DNA from: Asterionellopsis glacialis
Taxonomy: Eukaryota > Bacillariophyta > Plagiogrammaphyceae > Rhaphoneidales > Asterionellopsidaceae
DNA: 64,000 nt
Reading direction: 5' to 3'
NCBI GenBank assembly: GCA_014885115.2
Contig: WKLE02000485.1
Span: 22,883 to 86,882 of the forward strand
In this document: positions 31,661 through 42,149 of the stretch, one piece after another
Layout of the letters: the number at the start of each line of letters is the position of its first letter
How positions within the stretch are numbered: the first letter of the stretch is position 1
Made by a program: the position numbers and the translations under genes
Notes under the pieces: generated by a model
Seen by the model: the letters and a program-made list of their open reading frames with translations, nothing else
What the model was told of the DNA's origin: nothing
Databases searched by the model: none

Positions 31661-34204
31661 TGTATCCACTCTGTCGAGCCAATCGTGAATGGGGTGTGCT
31701 TTTGTATGTTTTTCTATTTTATGTCACAGAGTCTTGTTTGGTTCGCCACGCGGTGATCCTAAGACAGCCATATGACGCCCGACTGAAAATCGTTGGGTCG
31801 TCTCGGGGAATTCTTTTGATATCATCCAATCGGCATTTGATTCCCATTTAGCTCAGGTTTTTTCAAACGTGCTTGTTAAGTCGGTAGGATATATTATGTA
31901 TAAATCTACTTACATAAAAAACAAACTAACCTACAAAGTACCGTCTGTCATTATATCATACTGACAGACTATGACATGTTGAACATGATATTATTATGTA
32001 GATGAAGAATCTCATAATTTCCTATTTCCTTACATTATTGGAGTACCTATACCGGTACAGGGCAGGTTCATAGGACTAGCTCCTTAGGACTAGGACTATG
32101 TAGGGCTAGTCCTAATGCGCAAATACTGCAGACGACATCCATTTCAGGGCATGTTCGCTTTGATTTAGAGGGGATTTGCAAAGGGTAAATGATGTGGTAA
32201 TTTAAGCATGTCGTCTCACTGCTTCATTGTGGTCTAATGAATAGGACAATACATGAATTTTTGTTTTCTAGACTGCATGTATCTGCAGGACTGGAGTCAT
32301 TGTAACTTTTGTAAAGTTGTAGTCTTGATTCAAAATTTGCTATAGCTCTAATGCTTATTATTGTAACAGTAACATTCAGGAAGTAATGATCTATAGAAAA
32401 TAGATCAACATGGGTCACAACTCACAAGCCAATATGCACAAAAACAATGTAATGTAGTTTTTACACCACCTTTCACAAGCTAACCCAAAAGGTTACAACT
32501 TGCCTTCAGCTCGACTTATACTGTATTCTTATATCAAAGGATTGACATAGCAATAGTGGACTGAAATATCTGCTCCTGTAAAATAGGGATGAGCAATTTG
32601 AAGAGGCTCTTACATGATGCTGGTGGGCCCTTTAGGTTTTGCATCCTATTTGGTAGGTTGGCAATATTTTTTACAAGACTCATGACAATGTCAACTCTGA
32701 CATTTCCCAGTAGGGTCTTGGATCAAAAATAAGTAGCAGGCCCTTTAGATACATCAATAAGGTTTCTTGTGTGAAATTGCACCTCTGAGGTAAAAACAAA
32801 TACCTATGTGTATTTGTCTAAAATTGTCAAAATTTGGGATATTTTTTGCAAAAATGAGGATTGTTCAACAACAACAAAAGGCAGAGGTACAATTTTTGAC
32901 TGCTGTCAATTATGTTTATGAAAAAGTTTGGGGGTGGATTTATCCAAAACACAAGATTCCCCCAGTAGGTTTGAGAGAGAAAAAGGAAAAAATTAAAAAA
33001 ATCTAGATAAAAGTACTAAGAAGGATGAGAGCAAAACAACTTATTCCAGGGAGTGGTGAAAGTCGCTTGACACTACCTTGTAAATATTATTTATAAATTT
33101 AAACTATTCCAGTAGGATAATGTACAGAATACAGTTTTATGAAGTGGAATGCTTTAAATTTATAATTTACATAATAAAATACTTTGCACCACATCTGCCT
33201 CAATTTCTGTTGGTTTGGCATGATTTTTGTTATGGAAACAATTGCCATTGCATGAAGATGGCAATCCATACCTTATTAATTGTAATTATCTGGTTAGTTG
33301 TTGAGTTATCAAATCACGTGTATATGGGTATAAACATCAAATCATGAACTACAGTATGCAATTACACACTTTACATCACAATTCTATCAAGCTATTTGGT
33401 ATGATTTTTGTTATAGAAATGATTGCCATCAGATGAAGATGGCAACCAATAATTCTATTGTGTACCAATCGTCCAGTTGGTTGTTGGGTTATCAAAGCGT
33501 ACGTATATACGGGTATCAGTCATTGACTATACTACAACAGACAAGACACACATGACGAAGTTTGTCATGTGTTACATGGGCAACAAGAATTTTATGGAGT
33601 GCTCTATGTGTGAATTTTTGGCCACCACTGTGCCAAATCTGGCCATCACTGCCCCAAATCTGGTCACCGGACTGACAACAGGATTCTCCCAATCAGACCA
33701 CTAAAGTTAATATACCTGTTGTCTCATCACTTTCACACCCTCAAGGCAAGTGTGACTAGTTCACACACCCTCAATTCTCTTCTTTGCTCCTCTATTCCTC
33801 AAAGAAGAGTGTGGTACTGTCAGATGGTATTGGATGACAGTGCGGAAGAAGAAGGAGAAATTGAAAATCTTTCTTCTTTCTTTCCCCTTTTTCTCCTTTC
33901 TCTCCCCCCCTTTCCCTTTCTTTCCCCCTTTCCACCTCATTATATAATCAACTCCACCAGCACCATAATAAATACATGCCGCCCTAATCGGTCCAGTGGA
34001 AAAGCATGGACTGGACTGGCCCTAATCGAAATAGGTCCAGCGGAAAAGATTTGGTCCTATTCTAGCAGCGTCAGGCAGGATCATGTTCATTAATTTATTT
34101 TGTACTCCTTAGTTTTCGAGAAGACGAACGAAGGAGAAGCTGTTGACACTTGTAGACTCTGTTTTTCTTGTTGTTGATATCTTTCTGTCAAATATTATAA
34201 AAGC
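31661..34204. other. Long intergenic region with diverged tandem repeats
   Basis: 2.5 kb of AT-rich sequence without a convincing gene. It includes a TACCGGTAC-like site near 32050, TTAGGACTAGGACTA near 32084, a duplicated block of about 181 bp (listed separately) and a C/T-rich tract at 33865-33935. The longest frame (33719-34093) is mostly a translation of that pyrimidine tract and is rejected. The 3' end should contain the promoter of the orphan gene at 34205. Confidence 0.5.
33181..33530 (+). repeat. Diverged tandem duplication, period about 181 bp
   Basis: Block 33181-33345 and block 33369-33530 share, in the same order, ACTTTRCAYCACA, TTTGGYATGATTTTTGTTAT, GATTGCCAT-like, TGAAGATGGCAA, and GTTGTTGRGTTATCAAA with TATAYGGGTATMA. 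Many substitutions show an old duplication. No coding potential is apparent. Confidence 0.6.
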
Positions 34205-35236
34205 ATGCGTGGAAAACAATTACTGCACAACAGATCATTTTCATCACTAAGTTTAGATGAGCGGGATGTCCTTAATAAACTCAGAAGCCATTCCTCAGAT
34301 CGTAGAGCAGAAAGCGAACTCTGCCATTTTGAAGAGAGATATCTTGATCAGAGAGTTAAAATTCAGCAACTTCAAAAAAGGGTATTATTTTCTCTTGTCA
34401 ACTTATTAGATCCAGCCCGAGGTGAAAAGACAAAGAAAAAATCAAGCAGAAAAAGAAACTCCCGCATCCTTACCTTAACACCCAAGACAGGCAAGAGCGA
34501 AAACAACATCGATCAAATGCACCAGCCGAAAATAGATCAACTAGTGCATCCATCCAAAACATCAAAATCAAGTGAGTTTGTTATAAGTGATTCTTGTACT
34601 TCTTATCGCCGTCAGGGACATTTTGAAGAACAAAAGGTTTATCTCAACGAAAATGTGCGTTCTCCAAAAGCACCGGAGCCTGTCAATAAAAGTCTAAATC
34701 CTGATTTTTGCACGGAAATTCGCATAAACGAAACCCTGATGTATCAGCATCTGCTGACAACAACGACTGGGTATACGGAAAAAGCGTTTCGTGTGCCCCC
34801 TAATCGACACGTAATGGATCGTCCTCAAACATTTATTAACGAGCAAGATGAAGGCCATACCTCTTTTTCTACCGTAACAACATCCGACGGTACAACGGAC
34901 AATTCCATTCCAGATAATTCAACCAGGGATACCGCTAATGAAACGGTGTTGCACGCGAGGGAGTGCAAAGAAAATAAATGCTGTTCAAGCAAGTATGGGG
35001 AAGCCAGTAAACACTGTCAGGCAATCCATCCATCGGGTTTGAACAATGCGGAATACTTACAACAGAAACAGAATAAAATGAAAAATACGAAATCATTTGG
35101 ACCAGGACAAGGAACACACAAACGTAAAAAGATGACAATGAAAAAAAATCGGACCATGCCGATTCCTAAAACATGCATGAAGCCTATATCGGAGAAGTTT
35201 GTGGGTCTCGTCAGAGAGCTCAAATGGAAGTTTTAA
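34205..35236 (+). CDS. Orphan basic hydrophilic protein
   Basis: A single exon of 343 residues starting at the ATG at 34205, just after TATTATAAAAGC. No known domain is recognised. Residues 10-65 (SFSSLSLDERDVLNKLRSHS to RVKIQQLQKRVLFSLVNLL) could form a helical or coiled-coil element with regular Leu spacing. Residues 70-90 are strongly basic (KTKKKSSRKRNSR), compatible with nuclear import. The middle is polar and Ser/Thr/Asn-rich, probably disordered. The C-terminus is again basic (KRKKMTMKKNRTMPIPK) and ends with KFVGLVRELKWKF. The length of the uninterrupted frame in this AT-rich setting supports a real gene. Function unknown. Confidence 0.6.
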   Translation: MRGKQLLHNRSFSSLSLDERDVLNKLRSHSSDRRAESELCHFEERYLDQRVKIQQLQKRVLFSLVNLLDPARGEKTKKKSSRKRNSRILTLTPKTGKSENNIDQMHQPKIDQLVHPSKTSKSSEFVISDSCTSYRRQGHFEEQKVYLNENVRSPKAPEPVNKSLNPDFCTEIRINETLMYQHLLTTTTGYTEKAFRVPPNRHVMDRPQTFINEQDEGHTSFSTVTTSDGTTDNSIPDNSTRDTANETVLHARECKENKCCSSKYGEASKHCQAIHPSGLNNAEYLQQKQNKMKNTKSFGPGQGTHKRKKMTMKKNRTMPIPKTCMKPISEKFVGLVRELKWKF

Positions 35237-36455
35237 TACCTCTTGCCAGTTGCAACTTAATGGAATGGGTAATCTCCAAGACTATCTATTCTAAAACTAA
35301 TCTATTCTATTCTACATCAATTCAGAACTTCAGAACTTTAATACCGCTGCACTTCTTTACGCTTTCGCAATAATAATCCACAAATTCATCTAAAAATAAA
35401 TATAAAAACCAAACTTCCTGTAACTGTTTCACAACATATCTAGAAAAAATCACAATTCGGTCTAAGCTCTATTGCCTGGTAAATTTTCTATCAAAGCATC
35501 AGCAGAACATTAGCTTTCCATACGTTCAACCGCAAAATGGCTGAGAAGTTTTCTAGCACTTTCTGGCAATAATTCTTGCCATCCTGAAATTCCATCAGTG
35601 TCAAAAACTCTAGACTGTCGAATTCCATATACACCAAGCTCGACCAGGTTTACGTCAGTCTGCGCAGCATCGTAAATGTTGATGCGTACTCGAAAGTGGA
35701 TGGAAAAGTACCGAAGTTTATGTTCCATAAGTATGACAGCAGCTCGGTTGTTTGGGAAGAAATGTAAGTTTGACTTCGAATGTATTAAAAAAACAGAGGT
35801 ACAATCACTGTTGGTAGCATAAACGTTCAAACATAAATATTAATTACCATGATACTAATTGAATCAAGTTGACCAACTTTATTATTTTTGCAACAAATTT
35901 TAAGTAATTTTGTTCCACTTGTGTATGATAGATTAAAATATAATTCAAGGAATCATGGACTAAGGAATTATCTGTACTATTCCTGGCCTCCGTAATACTG
36001 TGCCATCTTTCACGACCTGGAACAATGAAAATAGAATATTTTTTATTATAGGATATCTGTTATAAGTAATTAATAATTAATAATGTTTTGTACTGTAGCT
36101 ATCATGTTGAAAGGTACTTACTAATCCATAACAGATACCTTGTATAATATCTATAAAAGGTACGTCAGTTACCAGGTACTTGGGTTTATACACTGTAGTC
36201 AGTAAAATAATTTGAACCTTTGGTGTCAATCCCAGAATCAAAAATCGGCGAAATTACAAAAATTCCCCAAATTTTCCTTTCCTTGTCAGCGTTTCCTGTC
36301 CACTGGTAGGACAAGAAAGATTTAGGTAGACCCTATATCTTGACATAGGTGACAACTTCAAAAGTGGAAAAGATCTGGAACAACGGTTTTGACAAACCGG
36401 CAGACACAGACCGCACGAGTGCATTAAAGAGAAATTTTACTCAAACCACATCACC
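35237..36455. other. Intergenic region with one doubtful short ORF
   Basis: This is 3' flank of the orphan gene and promoter side of the EamA-like gene. It contains TACCAGGTAC at 36170-36179 and AT-rich low-complexity DNA. One minus-strand ORF (35510-35728) is listed separately as doubtful. Confidence 0.5.
35510..35728 (-). CDS. Doubtful small ORF (72 codons), hypothetical
   Basis: From an ATG at 35728 the frame gives 72 residues (MEHKLRYFSIHFRVRINIYD to HFAVERMES). The composition looks more protein-like than its AT-rich surroundings (QTDVNLVELGVYGIRQSRVF). The frame stays open upstream to 35830 but without an ATG, so it could be the last exon of an unrecognised spliced gene. No domain recognised. 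It would converge with the orphan gene at 34205. Confidence 0.25.
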   Translation of the reverse strand: MEHKLRYFSIHFRVRINIYDAAQTDVNLVELGVYGIRQSRVFDTDGISGWQELLPESARKLLSHFAVERMES

Positions 36456-37232
36456 ATGGGATCTCAATCCTCTACGCTGAAGAGAAATCCCGAAAGTGTT
36501 TCTTTCAGTCGTTTAAGGTTCGACTCTCCAAGCATTGCTTCCCCACGTCACAGGCACGATCTTTTATCACAGAGAAGAACTGGAGATACATCTCCAAAGC
36601 TAAATCTGCAGCGTTCATCATCATTTGGCAAGGCATCACACATTCTACCCAATGAAAACACGCCATTGGTGCCTCCAAACCTGGGTGGTACATTAAAAAC
36701 AGTGCCACAAGTAGAAGGAGCATCATCGCTGGAAAGTGAAATGTCATTCGAAGCCCCCATAGCCCCTCCATTCGCTGTTTGGATTACACCTGCATTACTA
36801 TGTGCTTTGGCATACGCACTATACAACATCTTCATTAAGAAAGGGTCTAATTCGATTCATCCCGTTCTAGGAGGCGTCATTCTTCAGATTGTAGCGGCAC
36901 TTTTAGGATCACTACTTCTGATCATGATCGTCTTTCGTGATGGGTCGGACACTCTTCAATTCGACCAAACTGGAATCAATTGGTCTATTGCTGCAGGGGT
37001 GGCTGTTGGTGCTGCTGAGATGCTTTCATTCTTTGTTATGGGTATGGGAGTTCAAGCTATGCAGGCGGTTCCCATTATTATTGGCGGTTCGGTAATGTTC
37101 GGTACCATCTTGGGTGCAATATGGCTGCATGAAATTCTTACCTATCAGGGTTGGCTTGGTGTGGTTCTTCTTGTGATTGGAATTGTTATGGTTGCGACCG
37201 ATCCAGGGTCTGGATTAGGGGAAGGGCACTAA
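36456..37232 (+). CDS. Half-size EamA-like transporter with N-myristoylation motif
   Basis: A single exon of 258 residues. The start MGSQSST fits an N-myristoylation signal (Gly2, Ser6). Residues 1-105 are hydrophilic. Five hydrophobic helices follow: FAVWITPALLCALAYALYNI, GGVILQIVAALLGSLLLIMI, WSIAAGVAVGAAEMLSFFVM, AVPIIIGGSVMFGTILGAIW and WLGVVLLVIGIVMVATDP. The last pair (GSVMFGTILGAIWLHEILTYQGWLG) matches the C-terminal half of EamA/DMT drug-metabolite transporters. Full transporters have ten helices, so this unit would have to dimerise. Substrate unknown. Confidence 0.75.
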   Translation: MGSQSSTLKRNPESVSFSRLRFDSPSIASPRHRHDLLSQRRTGDTSPKLNLQRSSSFGKASHILPNENTPLVPPNLGGTLKTVPQVEGASSLESEMSFEAPIAPPFAVWITPALLCALAYALYNIFIKKGSNSIHPVLGGVILQIVAALLGSLLLIMIVFRDGSDTLQFDQTGINWSIAAGVAVGAAEMLSFFVMGMGVQAMQAVPIIIGGSVMFGTILGAIWLHEILTYQGWLGVVLLVIGIVMVATDPGSGLGEGH

Positions 37233-39125
37233 ATTGAATATTTATTGGAGGATTAGGTGGGATAGATCTGCTGTAATATCCGGCGTTAATCCTATTCATC
37301 TACTAAATACACTCCAGGGATATATCCATATCACAATCTTCATATTTTAGAGCATATTCTTTCGCACCTCCCATTTTAAAAGCTAGCAAACTTACAATTA
37401 TAAGTCCAACTTTTATCAACAGTTGTTTTCCTGAGCTTGTATTTTGCTTCTAGCTCATGTGTATTTTTCTCCAATTATCAACCATAAATTGAAAAAGAGA
37501 CTCACGACTTTCTTCCTATGGTTTCACCCCTTAGTTTTGGTGACGATATCTATTCAGTGTATCTTGCATCATTATACTNNNNNNNNNNNNNNNNNNNNNN
37601 NNNNAATGTTTCACAGTTTTGTTAGCTGACTTACCCAAGTAGATTTCATATTCTGTTGTAAAACTTTTTGGAACAAAAAGAGAGCTTCGGTCCTCCATTC
37701 TAGATCTCGATAATGACAAACCCCCTTAAACTGTCCCACATTGGATCCAAGACAAGATCTTGTATCAACTTATGGTATGATATGCTTTCGTGCTAGACTT
37801 CTTAATATTTTTTTTGTATCCATCTATTTCAGGCGGCGACATCCAATCAGTTGATGGACATAGCATCTATTTTTGGGCACGGTTAAGCATCAGGACTCGT
37901 GCACTCATGATGCTCGTATTCAGATATTTTCCCCGCTCTTGTTGTTTGTAGTTTATATCCTTTTGAGCATCGGTATTTCAATAGATCATGGTGAGATATT
38001 TTTGGGAGAACCTACTAAAATTGGAGCTTTCTTACAAATCCTATCCATCTTGGAAGTTTAGAATGTGACAAAAAAATTTATTTCATCAGAGGGAGGTAAT
38101 TATACTTTCGACATCTGACTTAATGTACTATGAATTATCAACTCCCTTTCCATCTGCTTCCAACAGCAATTTGCTCTTGTCATAATGATCGAGTGGACGA
38201 TATATGGACACTATATCGCGCAGACTCTGCTGACCGGTTCTCACAGGATAAAAACACAAACGTATCATACACATTAGCAGAATCGTACACTTAGGATCAC
38301 GAAAGACTTGCTTTTCAATTTTCTCATTCTTGCCTATTTATAGTACTGGTACAACAGTATTGTAGCGTACTTATATCGCAACAAAGTTTTGGGGTTGCTT
38401 CCTGTCCTGTTCTGGTGATTATAATGCAACAATATGATGTGTTTGCAGAAAACTTCATGGGAGCGGTATGATATGTTTGTATATAAAACGGTATGTGTAC
38501 AATTGAGCGGAAATTTGAGACGACGAAATCCACCTATGGACAGATGATGATACTTTTGAGTTTGGACTGTATTGAATATGTAATGCCTTTTTTCACAATA
38601 CTATAGAATATGATAATGAATCATGTCCAAATATATGAGCTTTGAGAAGTCCTGCATGAGATCTCGCTGGATGAGAGATGAATTAGAGCCTATTCAAGAT
38701 TCAAGTATGATGTGCAGATGTCTCAAAATTTCCACCCGCCGCTACAGCGGCGCCAGGAAGCACAACATGGCCCTTCGTGAGTGAATGTGAGTCGAGTTGA
38801 TCAATCAAAAACAAAGATTTTCCGGTCCAGCTTGATGAGCGAATACGAGTCGAATTAATCAAACAGAGACACATCAAAAACACCTGGGGTGCGAATCAAC
38901 TGTGCGAATCTTGATCCAGAACAAACCGCAGAAACAAGAAAAACAACCATCACAAGACCGTGGCAGGTAGGGGAATCTCGAAATCAACATGAATACTCTG
39001 TGCAAGTTGTCATGATTTTTTCTCGGACTTATGCTACTTGCTACTGCATTGCATCATTGTTGATTTGACGTTATTTCGGTTCGCACATTTGCATATTGAA
39101 GGTTGACAAGAACAGCCGGACACGA
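37233..39125. other. Intergenic region with an assembly gap
   Basis: 1.9 kb without a supportable gene. It includes a 26-base N run (37579-37604). The paired words GTGAGTCGAGTTGATCAATCA near 38788 and CGAGTCGAATTAATCAAACA near 38846 suggest a small decayed duplication (period about 58 bp). It presumably contains the promoter of the RNB-type exoribonuclease. Confidence 0.5.
37579..37604. other. Assembly gap (26 N)
   Basis: A short run of N in intergenic sequence. Confidence 0.99.
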
Positions 39126-41255
39126 ATGAGACGAAACAACGCAACATTGAAACTCTGGTGTCGCTTTCTTTTAATAATATATACTAATATTGTATGCATG
39201 TTGGTTTTGTTTAGCCACAAGACACAAGGAGCTACATTTATCAGGAATTTCAAACCATCTAATTTTGATCGAAGGACAGCATCTATAACAAACACGATGG
39301 CCTTCTCTACAAGCTCAGGGTCGAATCGTCCAGTTCCTCGAAAACTTCACTTACCCCCATTCGAAAAATATGTAGGAGATTTATTGAAGCAAAGAGGTCT
39401 GTCCATTACATTTCCACCTGATATTGAAGCAGCAGCACTCGGTGCTATTAGTGGTGATGAAAAATATGTAGCACCCAACAACTTGACAACTACATTGGTT
39501 GACCTTACGGATAGACCCTATATTACTGTAGATAATGATGATTCCATGGACCTTGATCAAGCAATGTTTATAGCACCATGGTATGGACCCCCTCCACGGA
39601 GGGGACGTCCAAACGGCGCGGGAGAGGACAAGGGGGGTATTCTTCGTGAAAGACGCAAGGGTGAACCTCATCAGTCAGAATTTTATCTTGTATCATATGC
39701 CTTGGCAGATGGACATCATTATGTTCCACCTACTTCACCATTGTTCCAAGCAGCATTGGATCGTGGTGGAGCTAGTTTTTATCTCCCATCCTTGTGTATC
39801 CCCATGCTCCCACGGTCATTGTCAGAAGATGCCATGTCATTAAACGAAAACCAAGTCCGACGAGCTCTAGTATTTGAAATGATAGTTGATGCTGAAACGG
39901 GACAAGTACAACATACCAAACCTATTTGGGCAAATGTGAAAAGTATTTGGAAGGGAAGTTATAGATTGGTGCAGGAATATTATGACACTGTGGACAGTAT
40001 AGGAAACAAGAAAAGATATGAAAATCTAAAGGACAAAATGAAACATAACCCCATTCATGGTGCACCATACGAAGAAACTGTAGTCCTTCTTCGTCGTGTA
40101 GGACAACTTCGCAGAAGACTTATGCGTAGTCGTAATATTATTGAATTTCATCGTTCTGAAACTGGCATTAGGTACGATGCCACAACAGGAAAATTGGTCA
40201 AGCACAACACAGAGCGGTATAAATCAGAATTATTTAATGAACAAATATCTCTAATGAGTAATATGGAGGGTGCAAGATTACTGGATGCATTGGATGTAGT
40301 CGAGGACCTTGTTGGTTTACGTGATGATGTGAGTCCAATTTATCGTTACCAAGATGCACCTAGAAAAGACCAAGTCGATACATTAGTTTCTCTGATTGAA
40401 GAACTCATCCTCCTTCACTCTCTAGATGAAAGTGTCTTTCGATGGATTCCACGAGGGTCGAATGGGTCTGACTTTGGTGGAGAATTTTTAGGTGATTACC
40501 TAAAACGATTGCACCATAGAGTTCATGGGGATCATGCTGCTGATGACAACGGTCCTATGGGTGCTCATCCCATGGAGGCTGATGTTCTTCGAGCCATTGA
40601 ACGACAAGCTGTTGTAACTAATGTGGGAGCACACTTTGGTGGCGAGGTAAGACCACATTATAGTCTACGAGTGGATGCCTATGCACGCTTTTCATCTCCT
40701 ATGCGTGAACTGGTAGGATGTTTCACACACAAACAACTTTGGGATGGAGTATTTGCTGCGCGGTTAGGTGTTGATACATCCGTGAATGATCCGCACTTGA
40801 GAGATAAGGTAATTGATGCTGCTGCGAAAGCAAAGAGCATTCAGCGGCGTTTGTCTGGAGCTGCGCATATATACCTTATGGATGCATTCTTTGCACCTGA
40901 CCTTGAGTTGGAAGAGCCTCAACGACCTCGACGTCATGGTGTCATTGTTGGAATAGATTCAACAGCGCAACGTAAGAAACGACGCCGTAACAGTCGTATG
41001 GTTTACGTAAAGATTGAAGAATTAGAAGTTAGGGTTTCTGTACGTGATATTGAAAGCATTTATGGTGTTGAATATGGTCCTGCAACAACAATTGGAAAAT
41101 ATGGAGTCTGCGTAAAGATTATCCCAACCGATGAGGGTGTCAAACAACAACCAATTGCACCGGCTTTTTATGTCGGTCAAAGTGTGAACCTTTCTGTATA
41201 TGATCACGCTGATAAATACTGGGTTTTCAAAATAGAGCCGTGTGACAGAAAGTGA
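39126..41255 (+). CDS. RNB-domain exoribonuclease (RNase II/R family), probably organelle-targeted
   Basis: A single exon of 709 residues from the ATG at 39126; ten codons upstream are open but lack an ATG. The N-terminus MRRNNATLKLWCRFLLIIY...HKTQGATFIRNF is a signal-anchor-like segment followed by an A-T-F motif, reminiscent of the diatom plastid cleavage motif (A-x-A-F). The RNB catalytic site is YITVDNDDSMDLDQAMFI: three expected Asp are present (D136, D142, D144), and the fourth is Gln145. The DLDQ form is known in a bacterial RNB subgroup. VSYALADGHHYVPPTSPLFQ, RGGASFYLPSLCIPMLPRSL and YARFSSPMRELVGCFTHKQL are further RNB blocks. Expected to degrade RNA 3' to 5'. There is no visible S1-rich or cold-shock N-terminus. 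Confidence 0.85.
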   Translation: MRRNNATLKLWCRFLLIIYTNIVCMLVLFSHKTQGATFIRNFKPSNFDRRTASITNTMAFSTSSGSNRPVPRKLHLPPFEKYVGDLLKQRGLSITFPPDIEAAALGAISGDEKYVAPNNLTTTLVDLTDRPYITVDNDDSMDLDQAMFIAPWYGPPPRRGRPNGAGEDKGGILRERRKGEPHQSEFYLVSYALADGHHYVPPTSPLFQAALDRGGASFYLPSLCIPMLPRSLSEDAMSLNENQVRRALVFEMIVDAETGQVQHTKPIWANVKSIWKGSYRLVQEYYDTVDSIGNKKRYENLKDKMKHNPIHGAPYEETVVLLRRVGQLRRRLMRSRNIIEFHRSETGIRYDATTGKLVKHNTERYKSELFNEQISLMSNMEGARLLDALDVVEDLVGLRDDVSPIYRYQDAPRKDQVDTLVSLIEELILLHSLDESVFRWIPRGSNGSDFGGEFLGDYLKRLHHRVHGDHAADDNGPMGAHPMEADVLRAIERQAVVTNVGAHFGGEVRPHYSLRVDAYARFSSPMRELVGCFTHKQLWDGVFAARLGVDTSVNDPHLRDKVIDAAAKAKSIQRRLSGAAHIYLMDAFFAPDLELEEPQRPRRHGVIVGIDSTAQRKKRRRNSRMVYVKIEELEVRVSVRDIESIYGVEYGPATTIGKYGVCVKIIPTDEGVKQQPIAPAFYVGQSVNLSVYDHADKYWVFKIEPCDRK

Positions 41256-42149
41256 AATGTTAAAGTCGAAGTCAATACCTTTTAAAAATTAAAAAAAGAT
41301 GCACTCTTTAGTATTATTTATTGCCTTTCTTTTTAGATGACTATATTTTTGAAATTTTACAGAATGGGTCTTTGTAGATTAGGGCTCGCAGGTTGCTTTA
41401 GATGAACTACTTTTATTGCACCAGGTACAGTCTGTGCACATATCATACTTGATAGTATTCTAAGAACTTACCTGTAGTGAGTAGACTACCTGGTGGCACC
41501 TGAATCAATGATCATTGACATATATCCTTGGTATCATACTACTTGGTACTGGTACCTCTAAATTGTGGCCATAGATTCGGCGACAGTCGGTAGTCGGATG
41601 GATTTTCGGAGTGTCGAGAGTCTCTAGGGTTTATTGTGCGACCTATTTAATTAATAGAGGTGTTCCGATCAAAAGAAGTAATTAAGTATCCGTTATTTTC
41701 TTGCTTTTTCAAAATGTTCGCTTCTCCGCAGATTTGATATTTTTCAATTTACTTATCACCATATTATGTACTTTTACACTACCAGGCTATCTTCTATTTA
41801 TATACAGCGGAAAACTCACGGGAAATGCAAGAGCGGGTGCGCTAACTCGGAATTGTCTGATGTACATTTTTTAACATACATACTTAACGCAAGATTCAGT
41901 GTATATATATTTCTGTATGACTGCCTCTTTTGCTTGTAGAGTTTTCTACGCATCGTCTGTTTCGTTACCGTACAGTTTTGCCTTACCTGGTACCCGGTAC
42001 TTCTTGTTTGACCATCGATCGTGTTGTTCGTGTTTGATATCGAAGACTACAGACCCTCTGAAACATATTTTGGCGTTTGTTTCGTGGAGAGGATCCCAGA
42101 TCAAGAGGCCAAGTGCTTTCGCTTATAATCGACAACGTTAGCGACGACC
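41256..42149. other. Intergenic region with GGTAC motifs
   Basis: This lies between two plus-strand genes. It holds CCAGGTAC at 41421-41428, GGTACTGGTACC at 41545-41556 and TACCTGGTACCCGGTAC at 41984-42000, all variants of the recurrent palindrome. It should contain the 3' end of the RNase gene and the promoter of the CSC1-like gene. Confidence 0.5.

Noticed and set aside
33719..34093. 124-codon plus-strand frame
   Set aside because: Its middle is a translated C/T-rich tract (Phe/Leu/Pro/Ser); no domain or conserved features.
35510..35830. 106-codon version of the doubtful minus-strand ORF
   Set aside because: Its first codon is TTG; only the 72-codon ATG form is kept, at low confidence.
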